From Metallyticus violacea (Eukaryota; Arthropoda; Insecta; Mantodea; Metallyticidae), in NCBI GenBank assembly GCA_030762175.1, contig CM060843.1, forward strand, positions 119,156,869 through 119,220,868: 64,000 nt of DNA. Reading direction: 5' to 3'. The notes beneath the pieces were generated by a model. It saw nothing but the letters and a program-made list of their open reading frames with translations, was not told the DNA's origin and ran no database searches. This document shows positions 35,361 to 48,260 of this stretch, piece by piece. Positions within the stretch are counted from its first letter, which is position 1. Each line of letters begins with the position of its first letter. The position numbers were made by a program, and so were the translations under genes.

Positions 35361-37364
35361 AAGCTCGCATTTATATCTCTCTAGTTGCTAAAATGAGTAT
35401 AAAATCCCATGCAATAACAAATTAATAGCATAATACTATAATATACACCATTTTATTGTACTAACCTCAAATCCTCTATTGCCACACTGTCGTATTTGTG
35501 CAACAGCATGCAGTTGGCTTGTCCGGTTTTTCTTAACCTGGCAGTTCGAATTATTTGCCGGTTTTTCGTAATCAAAATTAAACAACTGTAGTTATTTAAC
35601 TGCGTATCCATCCCCACACAGTATGAACAGATCAGCCACGTTGAAAACAAAATAATAGTAAGCGTGTACATAATGTGTGTTTATTGCTATATACATATAT
35701 AAGGTACAGAAATAAAAACAAACCAGTGTTATACAATGCATATGGACATAAATATTAATACACCGTGTTTCCTAAATAAGTGCATAATTTGGAATGAAAG
35801 ATTGGGTATAACAATAATTTACTTAGAAAAACATGCAATCTGCATTGTGAAATTACATACCAAGAAAGTGGTCATCACATAATCGGGAGGTTAGGCAGTC
35901 ACGATATATTCGTACCATTCACAAACGTCAGGGCAGTTATACTGTTAAGGAATAAGTTAAATTTTGGTTAGGTTAGCTTAGGTTTAGCTTAAGTTAAAAA
36001 AAAAAAAAAAAAAAAAAGCCATGGAGGACAACGCATAGAAAAGTTATACTGTTAACGCATGTTACAAATTTTGATTAGGTCAGGGTTATCTTAAGATTAA
36101 AAAACAGTTTTTTATACTGTTAAAAGCGTATGCCTTTTCCCTTATCAGTTATTTCCTTTACGTTTTGCATCTACATTACGGTTTCCCCATTTGATTCCGC
36201 TGTATATTACATGTGACTAAGCTATTAACATGCATCATAAAACAATACTTTTTTTGCATTCCATTGCTTGTTTCCGTGTGTTAGGATTGTCATATTCGCC
36301 TGTATTTGTTGAAGTCACAGTACAACTCCCAAACTAATGCGTTCGGTTTTCTCCGCTGCCGTTTGTGGAAAGAAGGCCTGGCTGGTTGACAAGCAGTACT
36401 GTACGGGTAAGTTTCGTTTGTTTGCCTATTTTGGTTATGAGCATTCGTAGCATTGCCGTACTAATGCTTATACTCCCATTTGTAATCAATGTAGCAAGAA
36501 GTAAGAACTGCAAAATGCGGCGGTCGTAAACCACTTGACACAGAAATCTAATGATCTTGAACATTCAAAGTTATTAATTAATTGTTTCACTAATATATTG
36601 ATGTTGTTACAGTAACTATTGGAAACAAATATTACTGTCCAAACACGTCAAAATTACAAGATTACACTTACCTACTAGGTTAAACTTTTCTGGAGGCATC
36701 TGCACCTTGAAAAGAGAAGAATACTGTGGTAGAATAAACAATCGTAGTGTAAGACAAGTGGCGTTTGCTGAGAGCACTGTTTATTCAATAATTCATATGT
36801 TAGGCAATAGGCCACCTAAAATTTGCTTCTTGAACAGCCAGTTTCAAAATTTCCAGCTCTATTCGGAGGAGTAGTTTATAATAATGAGTAGTTATTGGAT
36901 TTAATGAGAGCAAAGAGAAACGTGAAACCATTGCGCTAGGCAGCGCGTTACTGAACTGGGCAACAGGGCCTCTGTAGGATTGGCTACTCACTGTTGCCTC
37001 CGCCTCATGTGCCTTCTTATTTCATACACACTTTAATTGCTGAGAAATGCAAAAATAACACTGTATAGTGTTGACAGCGTTATTCCCTATTACGGCCATA
37101 GAAATAAACGAAAGAAATAAAATGCTGCTCAGCATAAGTTTTGTTAATGGCACAGTTTTAAAATGTGTTATCTTTACTAGGTTATGATGTTTAAGTCGAG
37201 AAAAGACTACCAATCAGTAACAATTCACATATATAACAGCTATCTATTTTTGCTAGTTATATTAATAGTAAGCATTATTTATAAAATCAGATGTACAACT
37301 GAAGTTGCAGCTGGATGAATATTAATCTAGTATTCTGTAAATTTCATTAATACTGCAGTTTCAC
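35355..37364. other. Non-coding DNA
   Basis: Includes a 22-base A run at 35996-36017 and a small GC-richer stretch at 36340-36415 ending in a GTAAGT donor-like site. No gene could be established. Confidence 0.5.
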
Positions 37365-37440
37365 TTGTGATATAGTGGTAAGCATGTCTGATTGCATTTT
37401 GAGAGTATTCAGGTTCGATTAGCAGGTTCCAAAGGAAGTG
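37365..37440 (+). repeat. tRNA-derived repeat head
   Basis: GTGATATAGTGGTAAGC resembles an A box and CAGGTTCGATTAG, about 38 bases later, a B box. The anticodon-arm region does not fold as a good tRNA, so it is read as a SINE remnant, different from A, B and C. Confidence 0.45.
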
Positions 37441-37796
37441 TGGGAAAATAGAGAGCTACTAGTAACAGCAAAATACAGTCTAACGAGCGGAGATTAAACT
37501 TATCTCATGCTGCCACTCTCTATGGTGGCAGTTGGAAGGCCAGGGCTTTGCGCGATTTGTAATATTATTAAATTATTTTCAAAATGTAGTTTTTGATCTT
37601 TCATTAAAAAGAATGTATGGCAATTTTATAAATAAATAGTGATTTATAATGACATTTATTACATAAATATGATCATATGAAGTATATTTCTCTTTCTGTG
37701 GTAATTTTCAACATATATCTCAACCGGAAGTGATATAAAGTATTTTCCATTTCTCATTACTCTGCTTTATTTCCATACGTTTGGCCAATAATGAAT

Positions 37797-38064
37797 GGTT
37801 ATTTATTCGATTCGTTTTATTTAAGGACGCTCTTTAACATCTCAGGTCATCAGCGTCCCATTCTATTTAGGGCGTGAAAAGGCCGCAAATTTTGTTCAGA
37901 GCCTCTTCTTTCAGGCTTGAGGTTCTTTATCTGACGTAAATGTACGACACGGGACCCACGGCTTTACTTCCCTTCCGAAGGAAGCCATACTTAGGACTTT
38001 TACGCCCGAAAAAAGCCATCGATCCTGGTCGGGTTTGAACCCGCGACCTTAGAACGGTTATTTA
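37797..38064 (-). repeat. SINE-A copy, head-truncated, with probable target-site duplication
   Basis: GGTTATTTA flanks the element at 37797-37805 and 38056-38064. The minus-strand body runs from the B box (GGGTTCAAACC) to the ATGTTAAAGAGCGTCC tail; the first half of the tRNA-like head is missing. Confidence 0.85.
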
Positions 38065-41000
38065 GGCACATAAAATAGTAGAAATAGCTTAAATATTAAA
38101 TACTGTAGTAATAATCAAGAAGAAGTAATAAATTTAATTAGTTATACATGTATTCCGCCTGTATATTATGCCTGAATATGGGCGCAGATACATAGCAATT
38201 TTATCTGTAGAAGAGCATAAATCCTATTTTCTTTATATAAATGAAATATGTTAAAATATTATTAAACTAGTGTTCATAATTTTAAAAATTGTTCTTTTGC
38301 TAGATACTCTAAAATGTATAGTACAATCTAATGAGTCCATAGTTGAATATCCGCCAGCATATCTCTAAACTTCAATCGCCATTTGTATCATTACACACTC
38401 ATATTTTCAGTATGTTCCCACTCCATGATTTTATGCAATGCTCCTTCAGCCTTCTCGTTCCCATATATAATTTGTTTTGAAAGAATATTCCCAGCTGAGG
38501 ATTCCAAATATCTAATATAAATTATTAATTATCACAAGTCTCATAGAAGCCACTAAGAATTGTTTAAAAAGCTGAATTTTCACATAAGGTTTCTAATCAT
38601 TTTCCTTCACAATTTACTGTAAATGCCATGCATGAACATTTTTTTGAAAAATTAATAACTCCCGCGGATCAACAGGTGGGGTGGTATGGTACAAGTAACT
38701 AACATAAACTCTCCTTAAAGCGAAAAATCTGAAATAATAATTCTGGTTATCCAGGTTGGGAGCTGAGGTAGAGAGCCAGATCTCTAACGCTCGAAAAATA
38801 CTATATCAAAATAAGGTGTGAGAAATAATCTTCTATCAAATTCTGCTCTGATTATACTCAGATATGTTTATAGGGCACATACTATTCGAATATTCTTAGA
38901 TTCCTTGGTCAGCTTCCACCCAAAATTAAATTTAATTTTCTTGTTGGAGTAGCTTTTGAATCATAGTAGTAAGCACGAAATGTTATTACAATGTTTAGTT
39001 GTGTGATGTAAATACCAGAGAAAACATGTCATTTAAATTCCTATACTAGATGACATTTTTATATCACTTTCTTTCTCCTGTTGATGAACTTTTTGACTAA
39101 TGGGCCTATCTTTAAAACTTTTCGAGAATTTAACGTACAAAGATATGAATGAAATCTTACCGAATTGCCTAGAACTGTTCGGTGAAAAGTTGCAGGGTAT
39201 TTTCCTCTGTGTGCTTTACTTGAGGTGCTTAATTTTCATGCAGCGAAATATCAACGATGCGATAAATGTTCCCCCATATTCAATGGTTTATGGTTTTGAT
39301 CAGAGTCAGTAAGGAATAAAGTTCTTACGCGGGTGTACAAAGCTTACTTTTCATGGAGTCGCTGCCTTTACAGTGTGGCTGAATATCTTTTAGCTAAGTA
39401 ACTAAGTAGCTAATGAAAAATTTTTATAAATGGATAAATTAATAAAATATTTGCTTCTATAAATTTATGTATAATCATTTTAACTACTAGTCTAATTTTC
39501 CTGTTTTTCAGTATGCTTTAACAAATTGTTGAAAGGTACCTAAGGTGCTACACTACATCCCTTCATTTCTTCAAAACCTGTTGCTGCATTTCCATAGTAT
39601 AGATCGCAAACTGGGATGTATGCCAGGAATCAATCAGTTGTATGTCCGGGACGTGCATATTTTTTTGTGAATTCTATCAATTAGCAACTTTTTGCGACTA
39701 GTGATTAATATCGACTGATTGCATACGTAAACATTATTGAATGGGGCCTGTTTGTCTCTAGAAAAGAAAAGGCACTACGTTACATGCAATTTTATGTCAC
39801 TATGACAGCTCAGCGAAATAGGAATGATAATTTGGATAGCCAATTAAAAGGAAGACTCGTTAATTTGCGATGGCAGATTTTTAACAAGATTAAAAAAATG
39901 AAGCTGACAGTAACATTTGGGTAAATATTTTATAATATATATAAAACGCTCTAGGATTATGTGTTGCTGCCCTTCCCTCTCTGCAAAATTCTCTCGAGCA
40001 ATAATACCATAATATCCTTATTAACAGTAAATTGCCCCTGTAACCTATTTACCTTCAATATATTACTCAAGAACTCAAATAAGCCCTTTTCATTTTTTCT
40101 ATGCGATTCTCGTCATATTAAGCGTAACCTTAGTACATAATTCAGTACTGGTCAAAAAAGAACACTTAAACAATACTGAATGGAGAATGTTGTGAAAAAC
40201 ATATATTCCATCATCAGCATTTACTAAAAGAACGGGTAGTCAGCTCTGTATTTAACCATAAAAACATTAAGTAAACAAAGTGCAAAATGTTATTAACTTT
40301 TCGTGTACAGTATAGGAGAAGTTATATCTACCATCATCAATGACTGTATGATTTCCATCAACTGGTCAGTTTTTTGAACACTTTAAATGATTAATATCAA
40401 TAGTACTCAGACATGTATTGAAATGTAAATGCTTAATAAGTAGTGACCTAATGAACTGTAAACCAGCTTGCGGTGGTTTGCTTATAGGCAAAAGCGGCTT
40501 CCGTTGTCTGCAAATATCGTAGAGCTGCGCTGACAACCATAGAATGCTTTTTACTATTTTAAAAGATTGTACATAACTAACTTTATGAAAGATACTGAAA
40601 CTTGATATAGTTCACATTTAGTAAGCTATTTCCTGGCGGGTATTTTGTTTCAGTTCTTTCAGGGTAGGTGGGTTTGTTTTGTATACAGTATTTTTCATTT
40701 ATCCAGAGATAAGGGCGTTACGTTGGATGATCGAGGGGGCCAAAAATTCTTAATTAGTAAGAAATGAAACAAATATTCATCGGGAAATAGCCAGCATTAC
40801 GCAATGTGAACTTAAGCTAGTGTTGGAGAGTTTTTTATAAAGAGGTGCCAAAAGTCAATGAACAATGATGACAACCAGTTTTAGCTCTGCATTTATTAAA
40901 AAACATATTAAATAAACTAATACACTCTAATTGAAAAGAATTAACCATTATTTACAACACTACAGAAATATGAAAGAAAAACTATAAATAAAAGTGTCGA

Positions 41001-43379
41001 ACCTTTTCGTAAACCACAAATATAATGTGAATAATCCACCTGGTTTTTCTACTATAGTCACGTTGCTTAGACACCGTCCATTTTGTTTTTAAAGTCATTA
41101 TGACTTAAAATACAATAGCAATACCTGTTTAAATGAAGAAGTTTAATGACATTTTATAATAGAATGTTTGAACAAATTAATGAAATACGGTTTAAGAATT
41201 GTCTCAATACATTTTGTATAGGGACTTTCGTCAACTATGCTTGACAGGAGCTACACTGTAAGAAAAAACGATAATTTTCCAAACTAGAATGTTCGCAACA
41301 TTTTGTTTAAAGAATTTTAACTGCGTAATTCAGTTTTCTAACATTAGCAACAGTAAAATTCTATTTGTAACACATATACCTCATTTGATCCCTATGTGTT
41401 CCCTTATTTAAATTTGTTATTCGTTATAAAATCATTAGTTTAGTCACCTAGTAGGCCTATAGAGATTTTTTTCCCTTAAAACTGTATATACATAAAATTT
41501 ATAGTGCACTGCTGCGAAACAAGGTATTTTAACAATGACATGTCTCCAGAGATCAGTCTATCAGTGATTTTTTTCTACTCATTTCAAGAAAAAATAAGCT
41601 GGAAAATCTAAATAAACCCGATTATCTTTCTGACTAAAACGTTCAATAAGGTTGCATCTCACATAATAGTAGTAATATAAATTAAGTACTAGATAGGTAA
41701 GACTCTAAGGTTTTTCCGTTCCACGTTCTTTAGACATGGTATACAAAAACAATGTTATATGATATTTTATTGTATCTCCACAGAGCTAAATCCCCTTAAC
41801 AGCGTATCATTAAAAGGTGATGAAAGTTTTGTTTCATGACATATTGAAGTATCTTTAATGTTAACGCAAAGGGAAAAAAGGAAAGTTTTTTTATTCAGTA
41901 CAGAGAGTTTCTGGCTTGCGACCGCAGCCTAGTGCAGCCTCTGCCAAGTTCATATCAGTCGCATATCATAATAGCAGACGGTTACCGTGCTGGGTACTCG
42001 TGGTCGGTCAGTCGCAGTTTGTTGCTACGAGAGCAAGTATTATTTATACATGTTTCATATTAACTCAGTTTGCGGCAAAGAGATCGACGTAATTCAATTA
42101 TATTCAGTGATATTACAGAATAATGATGCGCTAGCATCATCGATTGCTATGTGTTAGTAAAGTAAATTTTACTGTAGTGTATTGTATTGAAATGTTACCA
42201 TCAGAGCAGAAAAAAGAATTAAGTATATAGGAATAACCCGTTATATTACAGAGAAACTTAAACAAAGCCTCGGAGCATAATTTGAAGAGTTACAGAAACA
42301 AGTGAAATACAATGTCATTTAAAGTTGTTTGAAATGTGTGACTGCAGATGGACATCTTCGAACAACTCCAGCTACAACGGTTAGTACTTATGAAATAAAG
42401 TATGCAAAGTTGTGCTAGCAGAACTTGTTCATTGACGGAATTGCTACTGGTCCGTCCAACTGCAGATTCAGACCAAAAATATCTTCTAAATCTAGAGAAC
42501 ATTTCCCATTCATTTTAAACGAATTTATTCCATCAGACATGAGGTTGTAGAACTACAACAAAAAGGAAATGTTCTTTTTCTTTTACGCTGGTAAAAATTT
42601 CGTCGATGGCTCTTAACCCTTTTCTGTTATTTAGAACATGCAAAAATATGCAGTTTATAAACATGCACGTTTATATATATAGTCCTAGGGAGTAAGAGGA
42701 TGAGATAATGAAAAAAAGTGCATGAATGAAACGAAATAAACTTGCTTGGGGACAAACACAGGCTCCTGATATGAATGGGCATATAAGAGAATTGAGAGAG
42801 CAAGCGCATGTATAGATCGAAATTCATAGACGGTGAGTTATTTCCTGCCTGTAGAGAACTAGGGCAAAGTAAAGACACAAATGGTACTCCATTGCTTTCT
42901 TTGTAAAGCAGTAAAAGGCTCTTAATTTCACAAAATGCATTTTAAGATTGTACACTGAATAACAATTTTGTGGTCTAGGAAATTCCTTTGGATTTTTACT
43001 CGTGCGTTTTGGCTTCTGAGGCACACCACTACAATTTGAAGTTGCATTACTACCCAAGATAAGCAATCCAACGCTATTTAAAGTATTCTATTAGCTAACT
43101 ATTTCAATCAAAGCGGGCTTTACTTCATGTACTAATTCTGTGTTTGTTTTAGTCATTGTTTATTCAATCTAGCTTGATAGTTTTAGCTGCGTAGCAAAAA
43201 TGTTAATTTCTGAAGATAAAACAACCTTTTCATATTATCAAACAGCATAAAACTTCGAGTATTTAGTACAAAGTTATTTTGACAAGTATTTCTATTTACC
43301 AAAGGGCTTAAAGCTAGTGAAGTCGGTGAAAACTAAACAAAAACTTATTTTAATTTAATTACTTTCATTTTATAGAGTC
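38065..43379. other. AT-rich non-coding DNA
   Basis: No gene or transposon recognised over 5.3 kb. A GC-richer patch at 41900-42050 contains GGTCGGTCAGTCGCAG, like an arthropod initiator, but nothing coding follows. Confidence 0.5.
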
Positions 43380-43390
43380 GGTAGAGCTTA

Positions 43391-43662
43391 TTGATTATTT
43401 TTATATACGGACGCTGTTTAACATCTCAGGTTATCAGCGTCCCATTCAATTCGGGGCGTGAAACTGCCGACAAGTTTTGCTCAGAGGCCTCTTCTTTCAG
43501 GCTCAAAGTTCTTTTACATGTCGCATTTCTGCGATACGGGACCCGCGGCTTTGCTTCCCTTCCGAAGGAAGTCATATTTAGGATTTTTATGCCCGAAAAA
43601 TCCATCGACCATTTTGGGTCTATGAGGCAAGTATGGCTACCACTGGATCATCAGAACCAACA
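43391..43662 (-). repeat. SINE-A copy, left arm of an inverted pair
   Basis: The minus-strand copy runs from its tail at the left (ACGCTGTTTAACATCTCAGG on plus) to its head at the right (ACCACTGGATCATCAG). It lacks the B-box stretch near 43612. A 92-codon open frame across it is a by-product. Confidence 0.9.
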
Positions 43663-43697
43663 GATATAGCTTCGATTCTCTTATCATTTCCTTTCGG

Positions 43698-43974
43698 TCC
43701 TGGTGGTATAATGGTAACCATACTTGCCTTCTGAACCCAAGATCGCGGGTTCAAACCGGACCAGGATCGATGGATTTTTTGGGGTGTAAAAATCCTAAGT
43801 ATGGCTTCCTTCGGAAGGAAGGTAAAGTCTGGGTCCCGTGTTGTACATTTAGGGCACGAAAAAGAACCTCAGAAGAGGCCTCGGAGCAAAATTTGTCGGC
43901 TGTTTCACGCCCTGAATAGAATGGGGCGTTGATGACCTGAGATATTAAAGAGTGTCCGTAAATAACTCAAATCA
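43698..43974 (+). repeat. SINE-A copy, right arm of an inverted pair
   Basis: A full-length plus copy: TCCTGGTGGTATAATGGTAA, B box GGGTTCAAACC, and tail TTGATGACCTGAGATATTAA. TCCTGGT at the start pairs with ACCAGGA at about 43761, as in a tRNA acceptor stem. Confidence 0.92.
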
Positions 43975-46900
43975 ATCATAATTTTCTAATAATGTCATAC
44001 ATATATTCCATTATTGCAGTTTAATAAACAAATACAAATATACTTTATTTGTTTTTATTTAATTTATTGAATCATTCCTTTATTTTTGTAACCGAAGGCT
44101 AGAAATATTATGTTAAATGTTTATTATTTCATTACATAAAGTAGAACGCTCTGAAAATGTATTCAAATCCAGTAATTATTTATAAATATATAAGGTCAGA
44201 ATTTCATAAAATGTTTATAACGCAATTTTGATTATGACAGTCTAACCAGATATTCACTCTTGCCGTAATGCTCAACACTGTACGCTAGTTATCCAATAGT
44301 TATTTATGATGCAGGTATTAATATTTTGAGTGGAAGTAAAACAAGGCCTCTCTTTTAACAAGTGCATCATATGCTTTTTACAGACAGATCTTAAAATTTA
44401 CAAATAAATAAATAAATAAATAAATAGAGATTAAATTTATTCCTCACGTTTCAAAACGTTCCTTGTTTTAGAGAAATAGTTCACGTGTTTCTCACTAGGA
44501 GAAGAATGGAAGAAACATTTTAATCTCTACAAAATATTATTATTGCAGCGGTGTTGGTGGATTTTAAGTTTTATTTATCTGTAGTAATAAAGGATATCTC
44601 CAGAATTTATCTCTCAAAAATCTGGAGCTCAAATAGTATTTATTTTGACTATTTAACAAATAAAACATGAAAAAGTATGTATTATATGCATAAAATGCGC
44701 TTACCGTTATTAATGTCCAGTCCGCCATTTTAATTTTTCCGCTAACAATCGAACAGACAAATGTCGAAGTTAAACCGATTTACGCCATATACTTTTTTAT
44801 TTCCATTTTCATTTAAACTCTTTGGTAACAAATTAAAGGCAACTGAAGCATGATATATCTACAACAATAATTAACTGTACAATTATTAAAAGCACAATTT
44901 TGGAAATGAAATGATATTAGCTAAGCTGTTTCACGTACTATTTCTGTTTTTTTCTTAGTGTATTTAGTGCTTGGAATTTTTAATTATAAGACCAGTGCGT
45001 GTGTCTGATGTCTTTTCAATTGCCCGCCATGTTCAATATTGATTTTAAATGCACCTTGATGCTTAGGCTAAAATATTATTTTTCAGTAGAATTTGCATTA
45101 AAACTACTACCAAGGGAAAGCGATAAAACGGAAACGATAACTTTGTGGCGAAAGGCAGATGTGATTGTTGGGAATTCCTCATATACTTTACCGGATTGGT
45201 GGGTATGAAATAAAATGAAAATTTTGTTATCATTATTATTATTATTGCAAATTATTTACATGTCATACCAAAACGCTCTCTAAAAATTCAAATGTCTTGC
45301 TCTAAAACTATGTACTTGGACATGCGCAACAATGGAACCAGGTGTTATTAATTTTCTTCCAGCTTGTTACGATTTCAGTACTTATACAAATAAAATACAA
45401 TATAAAGAAATTTATGTAATATTAATTGCTCTTTGCCCTGATTTCTAAATGGTAATGAGAAATACAAAAAACTAAAAAAAATGTATAATAAATTGTGCAA
45501 TACATAATTTGCATATCCTTAAACAGGTTATTAATAATCACATTCCATATTAATCCAAAGTTGGTAACATTGTAGTGTTTAAAAATGGTATAACACTGAG
45601 TGTTACAAAATATAATTTATAGTTAGACGGTCTTGTGATAAGAGGACTAGTGCTGCCCTGTTTCCTTAGAGCATTTAAAAATGTTTTACAAGCTGCCTAT
45701 GCATTTATAGACAATAATGAATTTAAAAGAAAACTAACACAACTGGCAACCATGGACATAAAAATTATAAAAGTATGCTGAATGCAAGTTTATTACATGG
45801 TTTTAGTTGGACAGACTGTTGAGTTCAGTCAATAGCTGGTGAACCATGAATATTTTTATAAAAAAATCATTCAATATTAACTCGCTAAAGGTGAAAGAGT
45901 AAAAAATTCATGAAGACCTCAAGCATCTAATGTTGATCAAAAACATTTATTTTATACCTTAGCAAGATTGATTCGATAATTTGAGGAGGAACGAGAGACC
46001 TTGAAAGATTACTTCCTCTGATCGACCTCGGAAGCTGTGAACCGGAGAACAATTCCAAGAAAAGAATCATATCACTATTGAAATCTAAGTATAAACTTTT
46101 ATATTACTTAAATCTAAAAGTTTCTTCCGGGCTTGGAAGCCGTGGTCTGTTGGAGCTAAGATGTTCAAACGTTTTGTCCCCACGTGCGGAGGGCAGGGCA
46201 TCTCCGCTCTGATAGGTGCTTCAAGTTGAGCTTTGAATAGTGGCACATGTTGCCACCAAATTTTGTAGAGTAAATGCAGTGCAACGATGTAGGGGGCGAC
46301 TGGACAGAAGTTTCTCCTGTTTTCAGACCGGTCTCCTCGATTGTGTGCGCACTGTTTCCGATAAAGCAATAGGGTACTAGAACATTTACAAATGAAAATT
46401 AAACACTATATTCAGGATCCTTTTATATAAACACTAAAACAAATAACAGGCTTTTATACTGCAGAATCTGAGAAAACCAACAAAAGTTCTATAATTAACT
46501 GTATAATAGTATTTTATACATGACCAGGGTTCATGATAATTGTTTTGCTCTGTGATGTTATCATTTTACATTAAAATAATATGTTCATGTTATCAATTGA
46601 TACTGTGCATGACATGCGCATGCATACAACATTTATGAACCAAGTTTCATATATCTACATGTTTCTCCCGTCTACTTGGATCAATTTCTGGGAAAATGAT
46701 GACATAAATCTTCGATATATCTCAAGAAGTTTTTGTTTAACATATACCTAGTTGAAGTGTTTATAGATAGATATTCAGTGAGAGGAAAATACGCTAAGAA
46801 CATATGTATGGTAACAACGCAACTAAACCTACTTACAAAAGTTTACCCACTATGTGAGACCCAGTATGAAGTAGTTGAACATAAATGGTGGCACATATGA

Positions 46901-47319
46901 GAATTACGTTTTAGCATTCAGTCACTAGTGTTCATGTTCGTTGTGAAAGTAAATTAATACAATTGAATGCAAAATTCTTCTAACCATACTTGTACGTGCA
47001 ATAAAAAGTTTAGATTGGCAACTTTAATACGATTTGGAAACACATACTAACAAAGAACTAAATAATTATTAGCGCTAAGTCTAGAGCTATATACGCTTGC
47101 AGGATAAGTTTGTGACAAGATTCCCATTAAATATACTGATTATATTGATAAGGATAAAACAAAGGCAATTGTTTGCATTATTTAATTGTCTTAAATGCAA
47201 AAGGTTTAAATAAATGTCTATCGTATACTTAAAACAGATAGAATTTATCAAAACTAGGAAAAAATTGCAGGAACATATATCTGAAAACAATTAATTTTAG
47301 ATACGAAATAATTAATTTA
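43975..47319. other. AT-rich non-coding DNA
   Basis: Contains an AAAT microsatellite at 44402-44426. A 94-codon minus-strand frame at 46085-46369 is GC-richer than its surroundings but shows no domain. Confidence 0.5.
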
Positions 47320-47680
47320 CTTAATTTTAAAATCATCTAATTCGAAATAACATCTTTGAGCATACCAACGATAGCGTTTCTGCCACTTTTGGAATGTGGC
47401 CACAAAGTCATTATTTGTGAGTGTAGAAAACCACCTGTATCTCGTCAACGGTGTCGAAAATGTGTGCTTCGAAATGCAGCTTCATCTTCTGAAGAAGTCC
47501 ACAGGAGTTGATTGTTCTCCTACGATCTTTGTGAACAATTTTTCCGGGTTTTTGCAATTTCCACGTCCTTTTTCACTTTTGAAGCGCCGTATCACTCGAC
47601 ATTTTGCGTACGCCCATTCATCATCGTCGTAAGCTTGCCGAAGCATATTTAATATTTCTATGACCATTTTCTCAAGCTTA
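47320..47680 (-). mobile_element. Internally deleted mariner-like element remnant
   Basis: On the minus strand, MLRQAYDDDEWAYAKCRVI followed by RRFKSEKGRG is the N-terminal helix-turn-helix domain of a mariner transposase. Within about 120 bases the sequence passes to HFEAHIFDTVDEIQ, in a second frame, and then FVATFQKWQKRYRWYAQRCY, the C-terminal end of the same protein type. The catalytic middle, normally about 200 residues, is missing. Confidence 0.65.
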
Positions 47681-48014
47681 ACGCAAACTTCACGTTAGTT
47701 CCTTATTCCAACTTGCCGTTCATCACGAAATTACAAGTTAGCACACGTAGTTAATGACAAAAATACCGATTGCACTACTCCAAAAGTAAATACTGCGATG
47801 TCACTTTGCATGCTGTAAAATAAGCTTGGATTGATTATTTTTGTTATAGTAAGGGTAGGTTTTTTACTTTAAATAAATAATTAAATGTTTAATCTCATTA
47901 CGCATTCAAATTAAAACAAAATAAAATTCCCACACATCCTTAGCTAGTTTAAGGATACCACTTCCTAGGGCTGCGCGAGCAATCCTGTATACTATATGTT
48001 GCCTCGCTACATAA

Positions 48015-48260
48015 CCAGTCCGGGAATTTTTTGATACGCCTAGCCCCATCACCTGCTCTTAATCCTTTGGAGTTTTGGCTAAGGGAGCACCTAAAGATCT
48101 TAGTGCAAGCCACTATCATCGACTACATCAAATATTGCAGGAGCATGTGCAAATAGCATGACGTCAAATCCCGGAGCATACAGTTGTATGCGATTCTAAC
48201 CTCTAACATAGAGCTAAAAGATGTGCGACGATACATGGTACTTATGTACCTCCTTTAGTT
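48015..48260 (+). mobile_element. Transposase C-terminal relic (mariner-type)
   Basis: The plus strand reads APSPALNPLEFWLREHLKIL, matching the last catalytic segment (SPDLNPL-FWL-HLK) of mariner-type transposases with the Asp replaced by Ala. The remaining sequence decays rapidly. It does not line up with the other relics as part of one element. Confidence 0.55.

Noticed and set aside
43698..43768. A functional tRNA gene
   Set aside because: The acceptor-like pairing and both boxes are present, but the same head is repeated in about seven other places attached to the same SINE body, and the anticodon arm is poor.
46085..46369. 94-codon minus-strand frame
   Set aside because: No domain recognised; no flanking coding or transposon sequence could be linked to it.
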